From contig NC_079885.1 in assembly GCF_029227915.1 (NCBI RefSeq), forward strand, positions 27,653,001 through 27,717,000: DNA of 64,000 bases, given 5' to 3'. The position numbers and the translations under genes are program-made. The notes under the pieces are model-generated. The model was not told where the DNA came from. It made no database searches and saw nothing but the letters and a program-made list of their open reading frames with translations. This document shows positions 11,594 to 23,619 of this stretch, piece after piece; the stretch's first letter is position 1, and every line of letters starts with the position of its first letter. Source of the stretch: Hydractinia symbiolongicarpus. Its lineage: Eukaryota; Cnidaria; Hydrozoa; Anthoathecata; Hydractiniidae.

Positions 11594-14500
11594 GGCAATA
11601 AAGCTATATATGGAACTTTCCCGTCATTTGTAGTTATATTTGGATGTCCAGTGTGATATTTAAGATGATTTAAGTTTGTTTTTTTTGTCCTCAGTGATCA
11701 TACACTTTCCCTCGCCATTAGCTTGACTTTCGTGTAAGTCACTAGTCGAAAACCAATAACCGTTGCAAAGAGGCTACTTTAAACACTCGACGACAGCATG
11801 TTGAATAAACAGTGGCACTTTGTAATTTGACAAATTATTAGTATTATCCCTATTGTTTTTGTTTGATTTTTTATATTTTCAAATATCTATACGCCAATAA
11901 GATGAACACTATTGTGTTACCTGAATGAGACCAAAGCTAAGTTGTTTATTTTTGAGCTTCTAAGATTATCTTTAATTTTGTAAACTTTGGGACGACAATA
12001 TTTCTAATTGTGAATTTTTAACATCGATCTGCGTGTGGCGTGGTGGAATGCAGAGGCAAGGGGGGTTGTGGGATCCCTTCAATTTCGTATCCTGATACTA
12101 TAATATGCACCAATCATTGCTCCCCATGTTAGGATATATATAACTTGCCTCAGAGGTCCTGCAGTGTTTAATACTGGCTCTAATATTCCTTGACGGTGTT
12201 CTTGTTAGTCGAAATATCGACGTTTTTTTCGTGCATTCTTATCACCCTAATTTTTTAAAAAATGTTGCAGATAAAACATTTTAAATGAAACAAAAAAATA
12301 CCAATACACCAATTTATAACAAAACAATTACATTTCCCGTTGTAAAAACCGGCGTATAAAAAAAATTCCGACGAAATAGAATCTCTTTAGAAAATTTTTA
12401 GGCGATGTTTTATAGAACTGGGGTGTTGCACTAACTAATCGTTCATAATCTACACTTTGTGCTAAAGATGCATGAAGTATAAACTAGTATATAAATAACT
12501 AGCTGTATTACACTTACGTTTAGAAAGCGTTATACTATTTGACAGCCTGAGCGCTATTGAGAGGGTGGAAGGGAAGCGGAAAAGAGAATGAGATAAAAGA
12601 CGTGCTGAATTACCTCCTTTCTTTTACTGCGTAATATTAAAATAGCAAGTGGTAACAAAATATGAAATGTCGTGCATCTTTGTTTTGTTTAATAACTTTT
12701 TGTGTCTAGTAGCATGATTCGGACAAATACGATTTTAAACGTTTTTATAAATGTAGTTTATGTCTTATGTAATTTTGGAGATATCGTAGATATATATTAC
12801 GTTAATTATGCTGAACTTTATTAAGTGCACAATTTTTCAAGGCTGTTATTGGTCGAAAAGTAAAAAAGACATATATAAAATCACTACTTTGTCCAGAAAG
12901 TGTTTAAAATTTAGAACGATATCTTTTTTATTTGTACTTACTTTTGTTTTGGTAGTGTTGAAGTGTTTTGTTTTCTTTCCATTTTGCTTATTTACATAGG
13001 TTTATTACTTTTTTATTCTACTAAACATTTTTTACAATTACTTGGCAGAAATATGTCATAGTCCTAAAGGTTCTGGACTGATATGTAGCTCTGCTAACAT
13101 TGCTTAAAAGCACAATGTATATATGTTAGAAATCAGATTATATTTGTATCAGTTATTTTTCTGTTTATGTCTTTCTCTATGAAGTATTAACGAAAGTTCA
13201 AGAGACTGGAGAAAGTGATTTGATATAATGAATGCTGGAGTTATCAACAGGATTGTTAACAGGCTCCAGAATAATCTGAGGCGTTTTGTACGTTGAATGA
13301 CTTGGGACTGGGTCAATTTTAGCAAAAAATGGGAATATAAAAATATCTTTTTCTCTCCGTACTTTCAGAAATGTTAACAACATGTATGAGCTGGTCCTAC
13401 CTCCACCATGTTTTATAACCAGAAACGCCGCCCAAGATTGTAGGTTTGGCATAGTCATGACTATTGATTGAGCGTTGTTCAAGTCAGTTCAGCCAGTTTT
13501 AATATCAATTCTCTAGTTAACTGACGTTAAAGATTATATCTTTTTAAAACAAAATTAAGCCTGCAAAGGAATAGCGGCCGAGTGGCTTATTTCAATGCTA
13601 AGAAAGCAGAAAGGTTTAAAGCAAGTCAACTTTCAGGAACAAAAAATTTTGAAACAAAATAATTAGCAGATATTTAATCAAATTTCAGTATTTTTATTGC
13701 TCCTTTCCAATTTGTTTGATTTTAAGTGGAAATCCACCTTAACGGAAATGGTTTTTATATTCTTATGTGGTTAAGTTTTTCTGTGATTGGTTAATATGCA
13801 CGAAATATACTACGGAAAGACGAGTGTAATTTGCACCTATTTTTCAATGCCATACTCCAAAAAGGTTACACTTTATAATTTGCTGAATAACGAGCAAAAT
13901 GACAATTTGTAGAGAAATTCATTCCAAAATTTTTTACTCAAATAAAACATTATTTTTATAAAACAGACATAAACGTTCGCAGTAATGAGAAACAAAGGTC
14001 AAACTTTTTATTTTTATTTTCTTCACTTAAAATGAAGTATGATGTGACATGACAGACATGTTTTTATTATTTATTTTTACTCTAATGTTGACTAGAAGCA
14101 ATTTAAAATTTCAATGGTTATGATGTCATAGTTGCGTTAGGCTATACTCATAGTTAGTATGTAGGTCAGATTAAACAAAATTCAGTAAACCTAACAGATT
14201 ATTGGAAACTTTGATATGTTACCCTGAGGCATATTTATACATAATAAATTGATAACATACATGTGAAAATAGAAACCTCTGTTCTCCTATAAAGAGCCTT
14301 TGAGACTACTATACTGAGATTCTTTAGTTCACAAAGAAACACATTAAAAGAGACCTACGTTTATCAAGATCTACGTTTAGATTCAGGATCTTTTTAAGAC
14401 CATTCGCGCTTTTGTTCTCCCTTTTTATTAACTCATTTTTAGGAGATTACCGTAACGTAGCCCTGCAATCCATCATCAACCCCGCGCACACGATCCCCGA

Positions 14501-15235
14501 AATGTAAAGAATTGTCATGAACCGTAATGATTAAATATTTGGATTGAAACATTTAATAACTTATGAAATATTTATAGCCATTATTTTGCTAAGGGCTGAC
14601 TTTCTTTTAGGGCTCATTTTGAGAGCGCGCTACAATGAAATTGATTACCCTTAGTAAATAATTAACGTTAGCGTCAGAAAAATTTTACACAAACAGAAAA
14701 ACCTCTTCAAAATTTGTTATTGTTAACCTGACATATCCAACTTCAAGAATAACCAGGAAGGAGATCTGGAAATAAAAAAGAAAAGTTATTTTTTCTAAAA
14801 ATACTAAATTAGAGTTTTTAACTCTAAATTTAAGTTTCTAATTTTAATACTTTTTTAATTGCGATAGCGCGATGGTTTCGGCTCAGCTCTACGGCATTCA
14901 AAAGTCACATTAATGCAGTTATTTTAAGATAACAAGTGCTATCTTAAGATAACTCTATCAATGTAATTTTGGAATGCGTGGATATTCACATTAATGTCCT
15001 AAGTGTAAGATAACTAGAGTTATTTTAAGATAACATAATAATGTAATAATTATATCTTTATGTTTTTAAAGTTCGTTACGTTAATATCCCGAAAGTACTT
15101 TTTTTTCTAATAAAAGTTTCTGAAAACAATGAAAGTTCAGTCTTTCTTCGCGCATATGTGTAAATGAACGTTGCTTAGGGTGCCGGTACGTAAAGTAGCT
15201 CGCAAAACAACAGTCTACATGAATTTCCAGCTGTA
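11594..15235. other. Gene-poor stretch; possible PLE tail and one small foldback
   Basis: No convincing gene. At 12180-12240 the text TTGTTAGTCGAAATATCGAC followed by a T run resembles the 3' tails of Penelope-like elements (low confidence). At about 13570-13620 GGCCGAGTGGCTTA resembles a tRNA A-box, but no B-box partner is visible. A small foldback lies at 14895-15050. The rest is AT-rich and unassigned. Confidence 0.4.
14895..15050. repeat. Small foldback with repeated TTATCTTAAGATAA-type palindromes
   Basis: GGCATTCAAAAGTCACATT is inverted near 14960-14978 with a few mismatches. Between and beyond lie three palindromic blocks of the form GTTATTTTAAGATAAC or GCTATCTTAAGATAAC. It is probably a degenerate MITE or a foldback pair. 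Confidence 0.5.
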
Positions 15236-15844
15236 TTGACATTTATTTCGATACGTCATTTGTATTGTCCTTGTGGTGTCGCGAATGTGCTCTGCTGTAG
15301 AGACGCTCTGCGGTGGAGAACAAGATGCATTTTGTTAGTTTTGTGTTGTGATGTAATGTCCAGTGTTAATTATGTAAAGGGAATAATTGTAAATTTGGTA
15401 CTATTTTTAGTAAATTTTCTGCACATCTTGCACATCTTGTTTCTGTGCATTCAATCTTCAACATGTAATGACAGAGTCGAACAAACATTTTTTGTAATAA
15501 ATTCGCTGTTGAGTGAAATTTTTCTTTCATACATCACAGGAGTTGTCCTGTATCTCAGCATCTGTTTTATTTGTTTTCTCTCACTTGTAGTTGGCTTGGC
15601 TTACGCCACTATATTTCTAGTAAGTGTTTATTTCTTATTATATTTTATGTCATCTTACATGTGTGATTTGTTGCTTAAATTTTGTCTTGTAATTTTATTG
15701 TTTAGCGAGTAAAAATAGTTAACTCAGTTAGGGTTAAGCACCTACACTAGCCGATAAGGCCCGTAGAAAAATCTACTTAGTGAATACACAAAAAAAATTT
15801 TTTTTGGGATTTGTTTCCCGTCGCCTTTATTGAGTAGAGCTTAA

Positions 15845-16580
15845 CCCTATCCGGTCAGGGGGGGGCGGATTTCGCCCCCTCTGACGGGTTTTTTTAATAA
15901 CTCCAGATTGCTTTCTTATATGGCTATGATACTTGCTGAGTTTCAACATTTATCTATTAGACACCTGCACGCTAAATTTGTAGGTCCCATTCCTTTCAGA
16001 AGCTTTGATATTGGCCATTACTCGAAACTACCCCTAAAATCTCTATGAAATCCTTATAATGGGAAAAATATAATAACTCCTGTTAGGATTATCCTTAGAA
16101 CTTGAAACTTGCAACACAACTTTGTTTCACCAAGAAGAATCATTTTGAATAATTTTGACACGTGACTAATCCGATTTCCCAATTATGTCGGATTTTACCC
16201 GAAAATCGAAAAAAACGTATTTTCGGGCAATTTTTGGCATTTTGTTATCCGATCCATGTAAAAACCGGAAGATATGTTAAACAAAATTTATTTAGCTTTC
16301 AGAAACTTCAAACAGAATGTAAAAATTCGCTCTAGAACAAAAGTAACTATATTTTAAGCAGATAGTGGCATTTTTAACAATGTTTAAGCTTCTGATGACG
16401 TCACAGAAAATGTGCTGACCCAAGCAAAAACTTATTGCCGCCATTTTGTTCCTTTTATGACGTACTATAAGTGTGCCAAGTTTGATTCAATTTGAGCAAT
16501 TCTATAAAAAGTTATTGAGGGAGCGGAATCCGCCCCCCCCCCGGTCATAGTATGTTCGAAAAACCCCGGACCGAATAGGG
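15845..16580. mobile_element. piggyBac-type MITE with TTAA target sites
   Basis: TTAA flanks both ends (15841-15844 and 16581-16584). The left end reads CCCTATCCGGTC and the right end, read inward, CCCTATTCGGTCCGGGG: 11 of the first 12 bases match. G/C-rich subterminal blocks (a G run then CGGATT on both sides) extend the symmetry. TTAA targets with CCC-starting inverted repeats are the hallmark of piggyBac elements. The 736-bp interior holds no transposase, so the element is non-autonomous. Confidence 0.85.
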
Positions 16581-16608
16581 TTAAAACGCTGCTGAAAATA
16601 AATGTATA

Positions 16609-16760
16609 CAGTATTCTCTTCAATTAGCGGACACTGCACTGGCCGGTCCATGCACTGGCCGTTTTCTGGTCAAAGTCTTATAAAAAACTTTCTAATTAGC
16701 GGACACTTTCAATCCACTCCAATTAGCATACAATCCAAAAAATTAGGGATCAGCATTTAA
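16609..16760. mobile_element. Left end of a pogo/Tigger-like DNA transposon
   Basis: Directly after a TA dinucleotide, CAGTATTCTCTTCAATTAGC leads into GGACACTGCACTGG. The CAGT start, CTCTT block and TTAGCGGACA block resemble pogo/Tigger-type inverted repeats with TA targets. AATTAGCGGACACT recurs near 16695. I could not find the matching right end in the next kilobases. The element starts only 28 bp after the piggyBac-type MITE ends. Confidence 0.5.
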
Positions 16761-16797
16761 TTTTAAATATCTATTTTAAACACTTTTAAACTTTACA

Positions 16798-16932
16798 GGA
16801 AAAGTCTGCTTTTACAGTCTCAATTTTCTTCGCAAACCTGTCAATCAATTTTTGCTGTCCATAAAACTTATACACAACTGGTATTTCCAGACCATATCCA
16901 CCTCCACGATTAACTCTCTTTCCACAAACTTA
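16798..16932 (-). pseudogene. Short coding relic, possibly transposase
   Basis: A minus-strand frame of about 45 codons without a stop begins VCGKRVNRGGGYGLEIP and continues into a lysine-rich stretch. The RxNRGGG-like start recalls the helix-turn-helix linker of pogo/jerky transposases, and it sits inside the candidate pogo-like element, but similarity is weak. The relic is bounded by stops and has no start codon of its own. Confidence 0.25.
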
Positions 16933-16934
16933 AG

Positions 16935-18560
16935 CTGTAATCGAACTGTTCAGGACTTTCAAGAACATGAAACATATTTTTTATTTGTTTTGTGGCATGT
17001 GTCCCACAATGCTTTCGTTTTGTAAAGAATCAGTTCTTATTATTGCTATTGCATTTCCGTCCACCTCGTTAGATGGCTCATGCCTGAATTGTAACAGCTC
17101 CCTGTACTAGTACTCATTCCAATCCTTTTCGATGAGTATGGGTATGTTGACCTCAATGTCTATGTTGAAAGACAGTTAGAGCGTTGAAGTGCAGTGATTA
17201 GTGCAGATATACGTTATGCTAAACTCTGTTGAGTTGTTATAGAAAGAAGTTTTCTTCAAGTGCGATTCAAATAAAATTGAGATATTTATAAGACATTGAA
17301 TGCCAGTTGGATCACTTAAACCATGTCACACATCATGGCGGAGCGCTTTATTCAGATGTACTGTACCCTCTACCTGATTATATATTTTAAAATCTCGCAA
17401 GTAGCGGTGAAAAAAGCACGAAATAACTACACCATATTAAAACTTTTTCCAGCAGGATTAGCCACCTAACATTTTCTATTTTGCAAAAACACGATGGCTC
17501 AAGACACATAAAAACTAGTCCGTTAATTATAAACCCAACATACATTTTAAAAATCAGGAAACATTTTTTGTTTTTTTTTTAAGAAAAAAATACAGAATTT
17601 ATGTCAATATTTCTTTGTGTATCAAAGCTACATTGGGCAAACATGCGTTTCCCACTGATTACAGTGTTTATATTACGTGAATTATGTTTAGCATGGGTAA
17701 AATTCATGGTATTGTTGTTTAAAAAAAAATTGTCAAATTAAGTCCACTTGAGATATTTGAAGTAAGTCTGTCTACAAAAAACAGTTATTCACATTAATTA
17801 GTCAGCTCAAAATATATCTGCAAACTAATGACAGACGATGTGACATCCACAAAAAAATAGGCCACATGGAATTTAATTCATGTGAAACATAATTCAGTGG
17901 TCCTATATTGTTATCCATTAACATCTTAGCTTTAGCTGATTAACTGTACAGAGTCAAGCATGGTATTCCAATATTCCCGCATATACTTAATAAAAATCAT
18001 ACTATATATCACAAAACTTTGTTAAAATTTAATTGGAATGGAGTTCTCTAATAGTCTGGATGTAATACAATTTTCTCAATGAATGTGTAGTCTACGAAGT
18101 CTGTTTAGTTCTATTTGTCTTTTTGTGACTATGTCAACAGAATTGAAAACATTGCTTGGATTTTTATAAAGCAATAAGGAAAAAAGAATCAACAAGCATG
18201 TGCAGTTAGTGAGTGACATACATCGCTACTTTTTGGCCACAATGGACCAGTGTCAGTGTTGCAAGTGTTTAATTGTGCGTCAAAACCAATACATATGTGT
18301 TCAGGCTGAAAATATAATCAACAAATCACCAAGCTCAAAAAATACTGTCAATTAAGAAACTTTATGAAATTCCTGAAACTTGTACTTGGAAAGAGCAATT
18401 GGCTTTTAAAATTTCTGGACCTATTTGTATTCATGAAAACGGCGCACAGTTATAACCAATGGTATAAAGGCACTAGTACTAGTGGAACAAATACTCCACA
18501 TAAATCTTTTTCTTTTTAATTCAGCCTAAAAAACAGCAAAAATGCATATAAAAAAATTTG
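16935..18560. other. No recognisable gene
   Basis: AT-rich sequence with homopolymer tracts. No coding exon, RNA gene or clear terminal repeat was seen. Confidence 0.45.
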
Positions 18561-18569
18561 TTCAATTAA

Positions 18570-18860
18570 GAACAACGAGTTTCCATTCATTACTATCTGC
18601 ATGCATAAATAGATGGGTTTTTTTATTTATATATTTCCAGCAATAAAAAATAATTATTTGAGGAAACTTCTTAAATGTTTCCATTCGTTACTAATGTTTT
18701 TATATTTCTTATTTTTGCAAGATTAAAAAATAATTATTTGAGGAAACTTCTTAAATGTTTCCATTCATTACTATTAGTACATATATAAATGTTTTTATAT
18801 TTTTTATTTTTGCATCGTTAAAAATAATTATTTGAGGAAACTTCTTAAATGTTTGTTAAT
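18570..18860. repeat. Diverged tandem repeat, three to four copies of about 80-96 bp
   Basis: AATAATTATTTGAGGAAACT followed by TCTTAAATGTTTCCATTC appears near 18647, 18727 and 18822, with a partial copy (GTTTCCATTCATTACTATC) at 18579. Confidence 0.85.
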
Positions 18861-20520
18861 TTTCACACAACTGTTTAAAAAGTTATGCAGATTTTTACTT
18901 TGGACTAAAACGATCTTTTACTTTATGTATTTATTGTACATGAAGCAGAGACCAGTGTCCTTCTAGGGTTATTAAGAAATATTTTCGTTATATTTACGTT
19001 ATTTTTTTGCTTCGCTAAATTGTATTTTTGGTAATATAGAACGGACAGCCAATTACTGATATGAAAAATCGTAAGAAGAATATCAAACGAAGATCCATAC
19101 AATGTGAATGTAAGTCCTTGCTTTTTTATTGCTTTAGCTTTCTTAAATAGAAATATGCGAACACATCTTTTTAGAATACTATTAGACCTCTATGTATTGT
19201 CTGCAAATTCCGGAGAATTGCTTTAATATTTCATTGTTTTGTATTTTGTTTTTTAGTGAAGAAACTGATTACATTACAACGAACGAGTGAATGATTAGTT
19301 AAAAACAGTCTAAGAAATGTATGGATGCTGAGTCGTTTACGACACATGTAAAAAAGTACGCCAAATATAATTTTTTTAAAAAAATCTGCCGAATTTATGT
19401 CGTTGATAGCAAGCATAAACTGTGTATTTGCTTTCCCCTCTTGAAAGTTTTAGCGAATGTGTGCATGAGAGTTCTGTAACCATGGAACCAATATACGTCT
19501 TCTGTGTCTTTAACAGAACACTGTGTGGTAAAAATCAATATAAGAATTGCGTCAATGCTGTGGCAGTTTCATGCGCTGTTAGTAAAAGTATGGATGCTGT
19601 TTCTAACAAAACATTATAATCAATGCAAAAGGTTATGCCGTTTTGCATATAGTCTAACAAATTTATAGATGCTCGGGAACTGCAATCTTTCTAAAAAGAG
19701 TATGAATGCCATGTCAAGCAAAAAAGGTGCACAAGCTATGTTGTGGAAATCATTGCAGGAAATATAAGGTCGTGTTCCTATAAGTTTTTTAAAAAGATGA
19801 TCGATTTAGTGCAGCTCTGTCGGTAGAGCGTTTAAATCATCTCCTCTACTTGTTAGTTAGTTTAACATTTCATTAAACCTTTTGTAGCAATGGGAGCTAA
19901 ACACTGGAAACCTGGTCCATCCTGAAAACCATTGACCACAAACCACATTAAATATAAATCACCATCAGCGGTTTGAGGCAGAATTGCAAGAGAATTTACA
20001 TACTGGATGGTTCTTTTGTTATGAACGTTTTTTTGCAGTAACTTTGATGACCAGGGTTTCTTTTTATACCACTACCTGTGCACATGATAGAGCTTAAAAG
20101 TACTGCCAAACTCTTTTTCCATGTATTGGAATAAAATGTTAGTGTTGATCATGTTGTTGTTATTTGTTTCTTTACAATACATATTATGACTGCTAGGTGA
20201 TATAGTTCTCTGTTTGCTATTACTTTTCTTAAAATTCATAGTTTTCAAATTACTTGTATTTATTTCCAAAATTTTTTCGTGTAAAACTTCTGTGATCTAG
20301 TAGCAAGATTCTTACAGATTAATTGTTTTTTAGCGAAGAAACTGTTTATTGAAATCCACTAGCTGTTACTTTTTTGCCAATTTATATGACCAAAAATTGC
20401 AGCAAGCTCAATGGACATCAAGTTAAACAATGGCAAATGCCTTAGCACAAGCAGATCGATATTAACAAATATGTTCTTGCTTAATTAGTCTTATATATCA
20501 ATTCGGTATATAACTTCACA
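18861..20520. other. Gene-poor stretch with a possible tRNA-derived SINE relic
   Basis: No supported gene. Around 19805-19835, GCAGCTCTGTCGGTAGAGCG matches a tRNA D-arm/A-box, as in tRNA-derived SINE heads. A convincing B-box is not visible, so it is a weak call. Confidence 0.35.
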
Positions 20521-22345
20521 ATAAAAATAAATACGAAAAGTTTGATTGATGATGACATTTTTTATTTTATTTTAACGGATATTTCGTCTTGTTACTACAA
20601 GACAATTATCAACGTAAATTGTTATAATTATCTCAAAAGTTTTTTAAATATAACTTTTAACAACTACGCAATACACAGAGGACGTATAAAACAATACTTA
20701 ACAAAACATAAAACACATAACGGCAAACCCAAAGGTATATAAACTATATACCGTTGGTAAGAGTAACGTCCACAGCGCGGAGCACAAATGCACTCATCCC
20801 CTTGTTTACTATAAATGATATTTATCTTAAAACAATTTTAATGAAACAGATAATCCCTGTACATTAAGCGTGGGACTGTTATCACCAATATACATGGCTT
20901 CAGCTATTTTTTTCTTTTCAAAGTGGTGAACATTATCTATCAAAATACTGAAGTTCTTTTGTTCAGCAAGTTGGTAATTCTCAATGACTGAATTAAAATG
21001 TGAGAGTTCTTAACGCATTTTTGGTTGTCTATCTTTCATTAAGCCTCCTTGCTGTTTCAGCAATGTATGTAGCATCGCACGATTCCACCGGACAAATATA
21101 TTTGTACACAACACCATGTTGTGTTCATCCTTGGTTCTATTTCACAGAAAATAGCAAACATAACTTTTGACATTGATCAGCAATGCGTGACTTGACATTG
21201 GCTGATAGAAACTGTTTAAAAGTGTTAGACGCTTTACTAAGCAGTTACCACTATTTTCTAATTGTTTTCTTAAACGAAATTAACCTTATTTTTTTCCCGT
21301 AGCCAGACTTGAAAGAATAAAAACCATTAAAGGTGTTATTGGAGATTCATTGGTGTCTTCATCAGAAACAGTGTCGGCATTTTGAATGTTGAAATTTCGC
21401 CGTGTGTTATTAATTACATTAGATACAACTGCTTCTGGATAAGTTTTTTATAAACACATTTTTAAGTGATTTAGTTCGTATTTCAGATCTTGTCATGAAG
21501 AGCCTATATTAAACGCTCTCAACACCAACGATTTAACCGTTTCAACTTTCCATGGGCGTAATGCAGGTGAATTCTAGTGCATTTATATGTCAGTGTTCGT
21601 GTCTTTTCGATAAATGGATGTGTTTTTACATCAAGAAAAGCTATGTAGTTATCGTTTTTAACTTCATATGTGCACTGGATATTCGAATGGTAACTATTAA
21701 GTGTGATCAGCACTTTATTTATGTGCTTTTCATTAACAAAACAATAGTGTCATCTACATATTTCTTCCAAAATTTTACTGAATTTTCTAATTTTGGGACT
21801 ATTTCATTCTCCAACTCAATCATGAAGATATGCTAGGACCGATCCTGGAGGCGAGCCTATTGCTACACCATCAACCTGAATATAAGTTGGTTCTTAAAAC
21901 TGAAATGTACATGTTTTGTACATGAGATTAATAGATGTTTCATTTCCTCTCGCTTAATTGTCGTTTCTATAACTTTTTCAGCATATATCTTTCGCAATAT
22001 TATGTCTATCTTTTGTTCCAACGGAACGTTGGTGAATAAACCAGTGACGTCAAAAGGTACTAGTTCGTAATTATGAGGTATCTTTTCTCCTTTCAATGAT
22101 AATATAAAATTTAAAGAGCTTTCAGTAGTATATGTTGACTTTGTCAGCGGTGTTAAAGATTTCGCGAGGTAGTTTGATGTGTTATAAGTAGCAGATCCGA
22201 TATTCGATATGATGGGTCGTAATGGTAAATCGTCAGCTACTGTAGAATTAGGTGGTATCTTGTGAACCTTGGCGGTACCATAAAACTGAGCAGGGTTGGA
22301 ACCTTGTGAATACAACTTTTTGTATTCGTTTTCTGTGCTCTCTGA
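20520..22345 (-). mobile_element. Penelope-like element remnant (RT plus GIY-YIG), decayed
   Basis: Reading leftward: RT sequence (FYGTAKVHK, LRPIISNIGSATYNTSNYLA, FDVTGLFTNVPLE) at 22320-21863, then a relic of VDGVAIGSPPGSVL, a YVDDTIV catalytic box near 21755, an AFLDV box, and at 21120-20850 a GIY-YIG endonuclease relic (CDATYIAETARRLNE) ending in a typical C-terminal helix. The 3' UTR near 20540-20610 has the AGACGAAATATCCGTTAAAA tail seen in PLEs. Frameshifts and stops interrupt every section and the N-terminus is missing. Confidence 0.85.
21863..22315 (-). pseudogene. PLE reverse transcriptase fragment
   Basis: The longest open piece of the element above, about 150 codons. It spans the PLE RT N-terminal blocks: the YGTAKVHK motif, the RPIISNIGSATYNTS block and the FDVTGLFTNVP motif A region, whose Asp is a catalytic residue. 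The frame ends after FKNQLIF, just before the second catalytic box, which continues in other frames. Upstream, EYKKLYSQGSNPAQ continues the family sequence in the same frame, so the ATG used here is not a real start. Confidence 0.8.
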
Positions 22346-22582
22346 ACTTGATTAATTTGTTTTCTTATTGACATTTGGTGTTATATACATAGTGGTTGTA
22401 TTATAAGATGGAACGTAAATATCTACGCAAATGTTTATCGTTGTCTTGTGTTTAATCCCCTTCTAAACTGCCTTATCCCAAAAGAGCCAAAGCTCTTTTG
22501 TTAAAATTATTCTTCTATTTGATTTTCAATATTAATTGTTAATCAACTGCATTTGATGTGGTACTTTAATATCAGACTTTTA

Positions 22583-22640
22583 TTTCCTTAAAGGGCGGAA
22601 GAAATTTACATCTGTAAATTTCTTCCGCCCTTTAGGAAAG
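22583..22640. repeat. Near-perfect palindrome/hairpin
   Basis: Two 21-base arms, perfectly complementary around a TC centre at 22611-22612, share AAAGGGCGGAAGAAATTTAC. After one bulge, five more pairs extend the stem. A shorter hairpin (CAAAAGAGC / GCTCTTTTG) lies about 100 bp upstream at 22479-22500. No gene overlaps either one. Confidence 0.85.
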
Positions 22641-23060
22641 AATTGGCAAGTCAGGAGCAATCCATACACATAAAGTTGGCTAACATTTGCAAAATTGCCT
22701 AAACAAAATATTCAGGTGAGAATTCCCGGTTTTAAAAGCAATCCATACATAACACATTCAGTTATTTTGGTAAATCGAGCCTCTGATAAGTAAGAGATAC
22801 AGTTATTTCCGCAAATTAGACCTTTAATAAACATTCAGGAAAGAGCTCCTGTTTCTAGAACCAATCCATACATCACAGATTCAGTTGATTCGGTGGATTG
22901 GCCCATTGTTAAGCATTCACGAAAAAGCTTCTATTCCTAGAAGCAATTCATACATCACAGATTCGGTTATTTCGGTAAATTGAGCCATTGGTAAACATTC
23001 AGGAAAAGGATCCTGCTTCTAAAAGGTATCCGTACATAAGGTATCCTGTACATTTGACAA
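22641..23060. repeat. Diverged tandem array of about 82-bp units with CAATCCATACATCAC
   Basis: The clearest units start at 22834, 22916 and 22998 (82 bp apart). Each has TTCAGGAAA, then a CTCCTGTTTCTAGAA-like segment, then CAATCCATACATCACAGATT, then a GGTAAATTGAGCCATTGGT-like segment. Two more degenerate units lie upstream from 22641. Confidence 0.8.
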
Positions 23061-23423
23061 AACTAAAATAATAAATATAAACTAGCACAAAAAGAAGTAT
23101 TCACCATACCTCATTTGCATAAAAGTTGGAGCTATTGACCATTTTTCAATTATTCCATAATATAAAGAAATGTCTAGCAAGTAGCTAGACATATCTTTTT
23201 GAGTATGCTCTAATTCAATCAGAACAACTCTTTTAAATTTCATCGACAATCCTTTAAAAAATACGATGTAGTATATATTGGGAGATATTTTTGTGTAACA
23301 ACATTTTCGTTGTTGCCACTATTTTCTAAGCCCTACAGTACCTCTATCCGAATGTTTTCACAATAAGTGTAAAATCGTGATATACGAAGTGTCAAGAAAT
23401 TTAACAACAATTCTACTTACCAT

Positions 23424-23547
23424 CAATTCCGGTATTTTCCATCCATGGGATGACACTTCATGAAGTCTACCCATAGTTGAGAACTGTTTTGTGATGGCGG
23501 CATTGTAGCCAATAAATCCAATGCTAATTGATGTGTTCCTTCAAATC
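23424..23547 (-). CDS. Possible isolated coding exon, unknown protein
   Basis: A minus-strand segment is bounded by a good acceptor (T-rich tract then CAG, at 23548) and a GTAAGTAG donor just below 23424. It reads FEGTHQLALDLLATMPPSQN and continues SSQLWVDFMKCHPMDGKYRN. The composition looks like real protein, unlike its surroundings. A TGA lies three codons before the donor, so it may be a terminal exon or a decayed one. I do not recognise the family and find no partner exon nearby. Confidence 0.4.
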
Positions 23548-23619
23548 TGAAAAAGTAGAAAAAAAAGCATGATGGCACAACATGTATCAACAAAAAACGT
23601 ATTTGAGTTTGTTTCACTA

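Noticed and set aside
13565-13625. tRNA-Leu/Ser-like start GGCCGAGTGGCTTA
   Set aside because: No B-box or acceptor partner could be found at the proper distance.
15236-15712. A 158-codon hydrophobic frame that looks like a multi-span membrane protein
   Set aside because: T-rich DNA yields Leu/Phe/Val-rich frames by chance; there is no ATG at its start, no motif and no splice context, and it ends just before transposon sequence.
15700-15844. A second piggyBac-type element ending at the GGGTTAAG near 15730
   Set aside because: Only the TTAA and three G bases match; no paired end was found.
21552-21836. Plus-strand 94-codon frame
   Set aside because: It is the antisense shadow of the Penelope-like RT and its stops.
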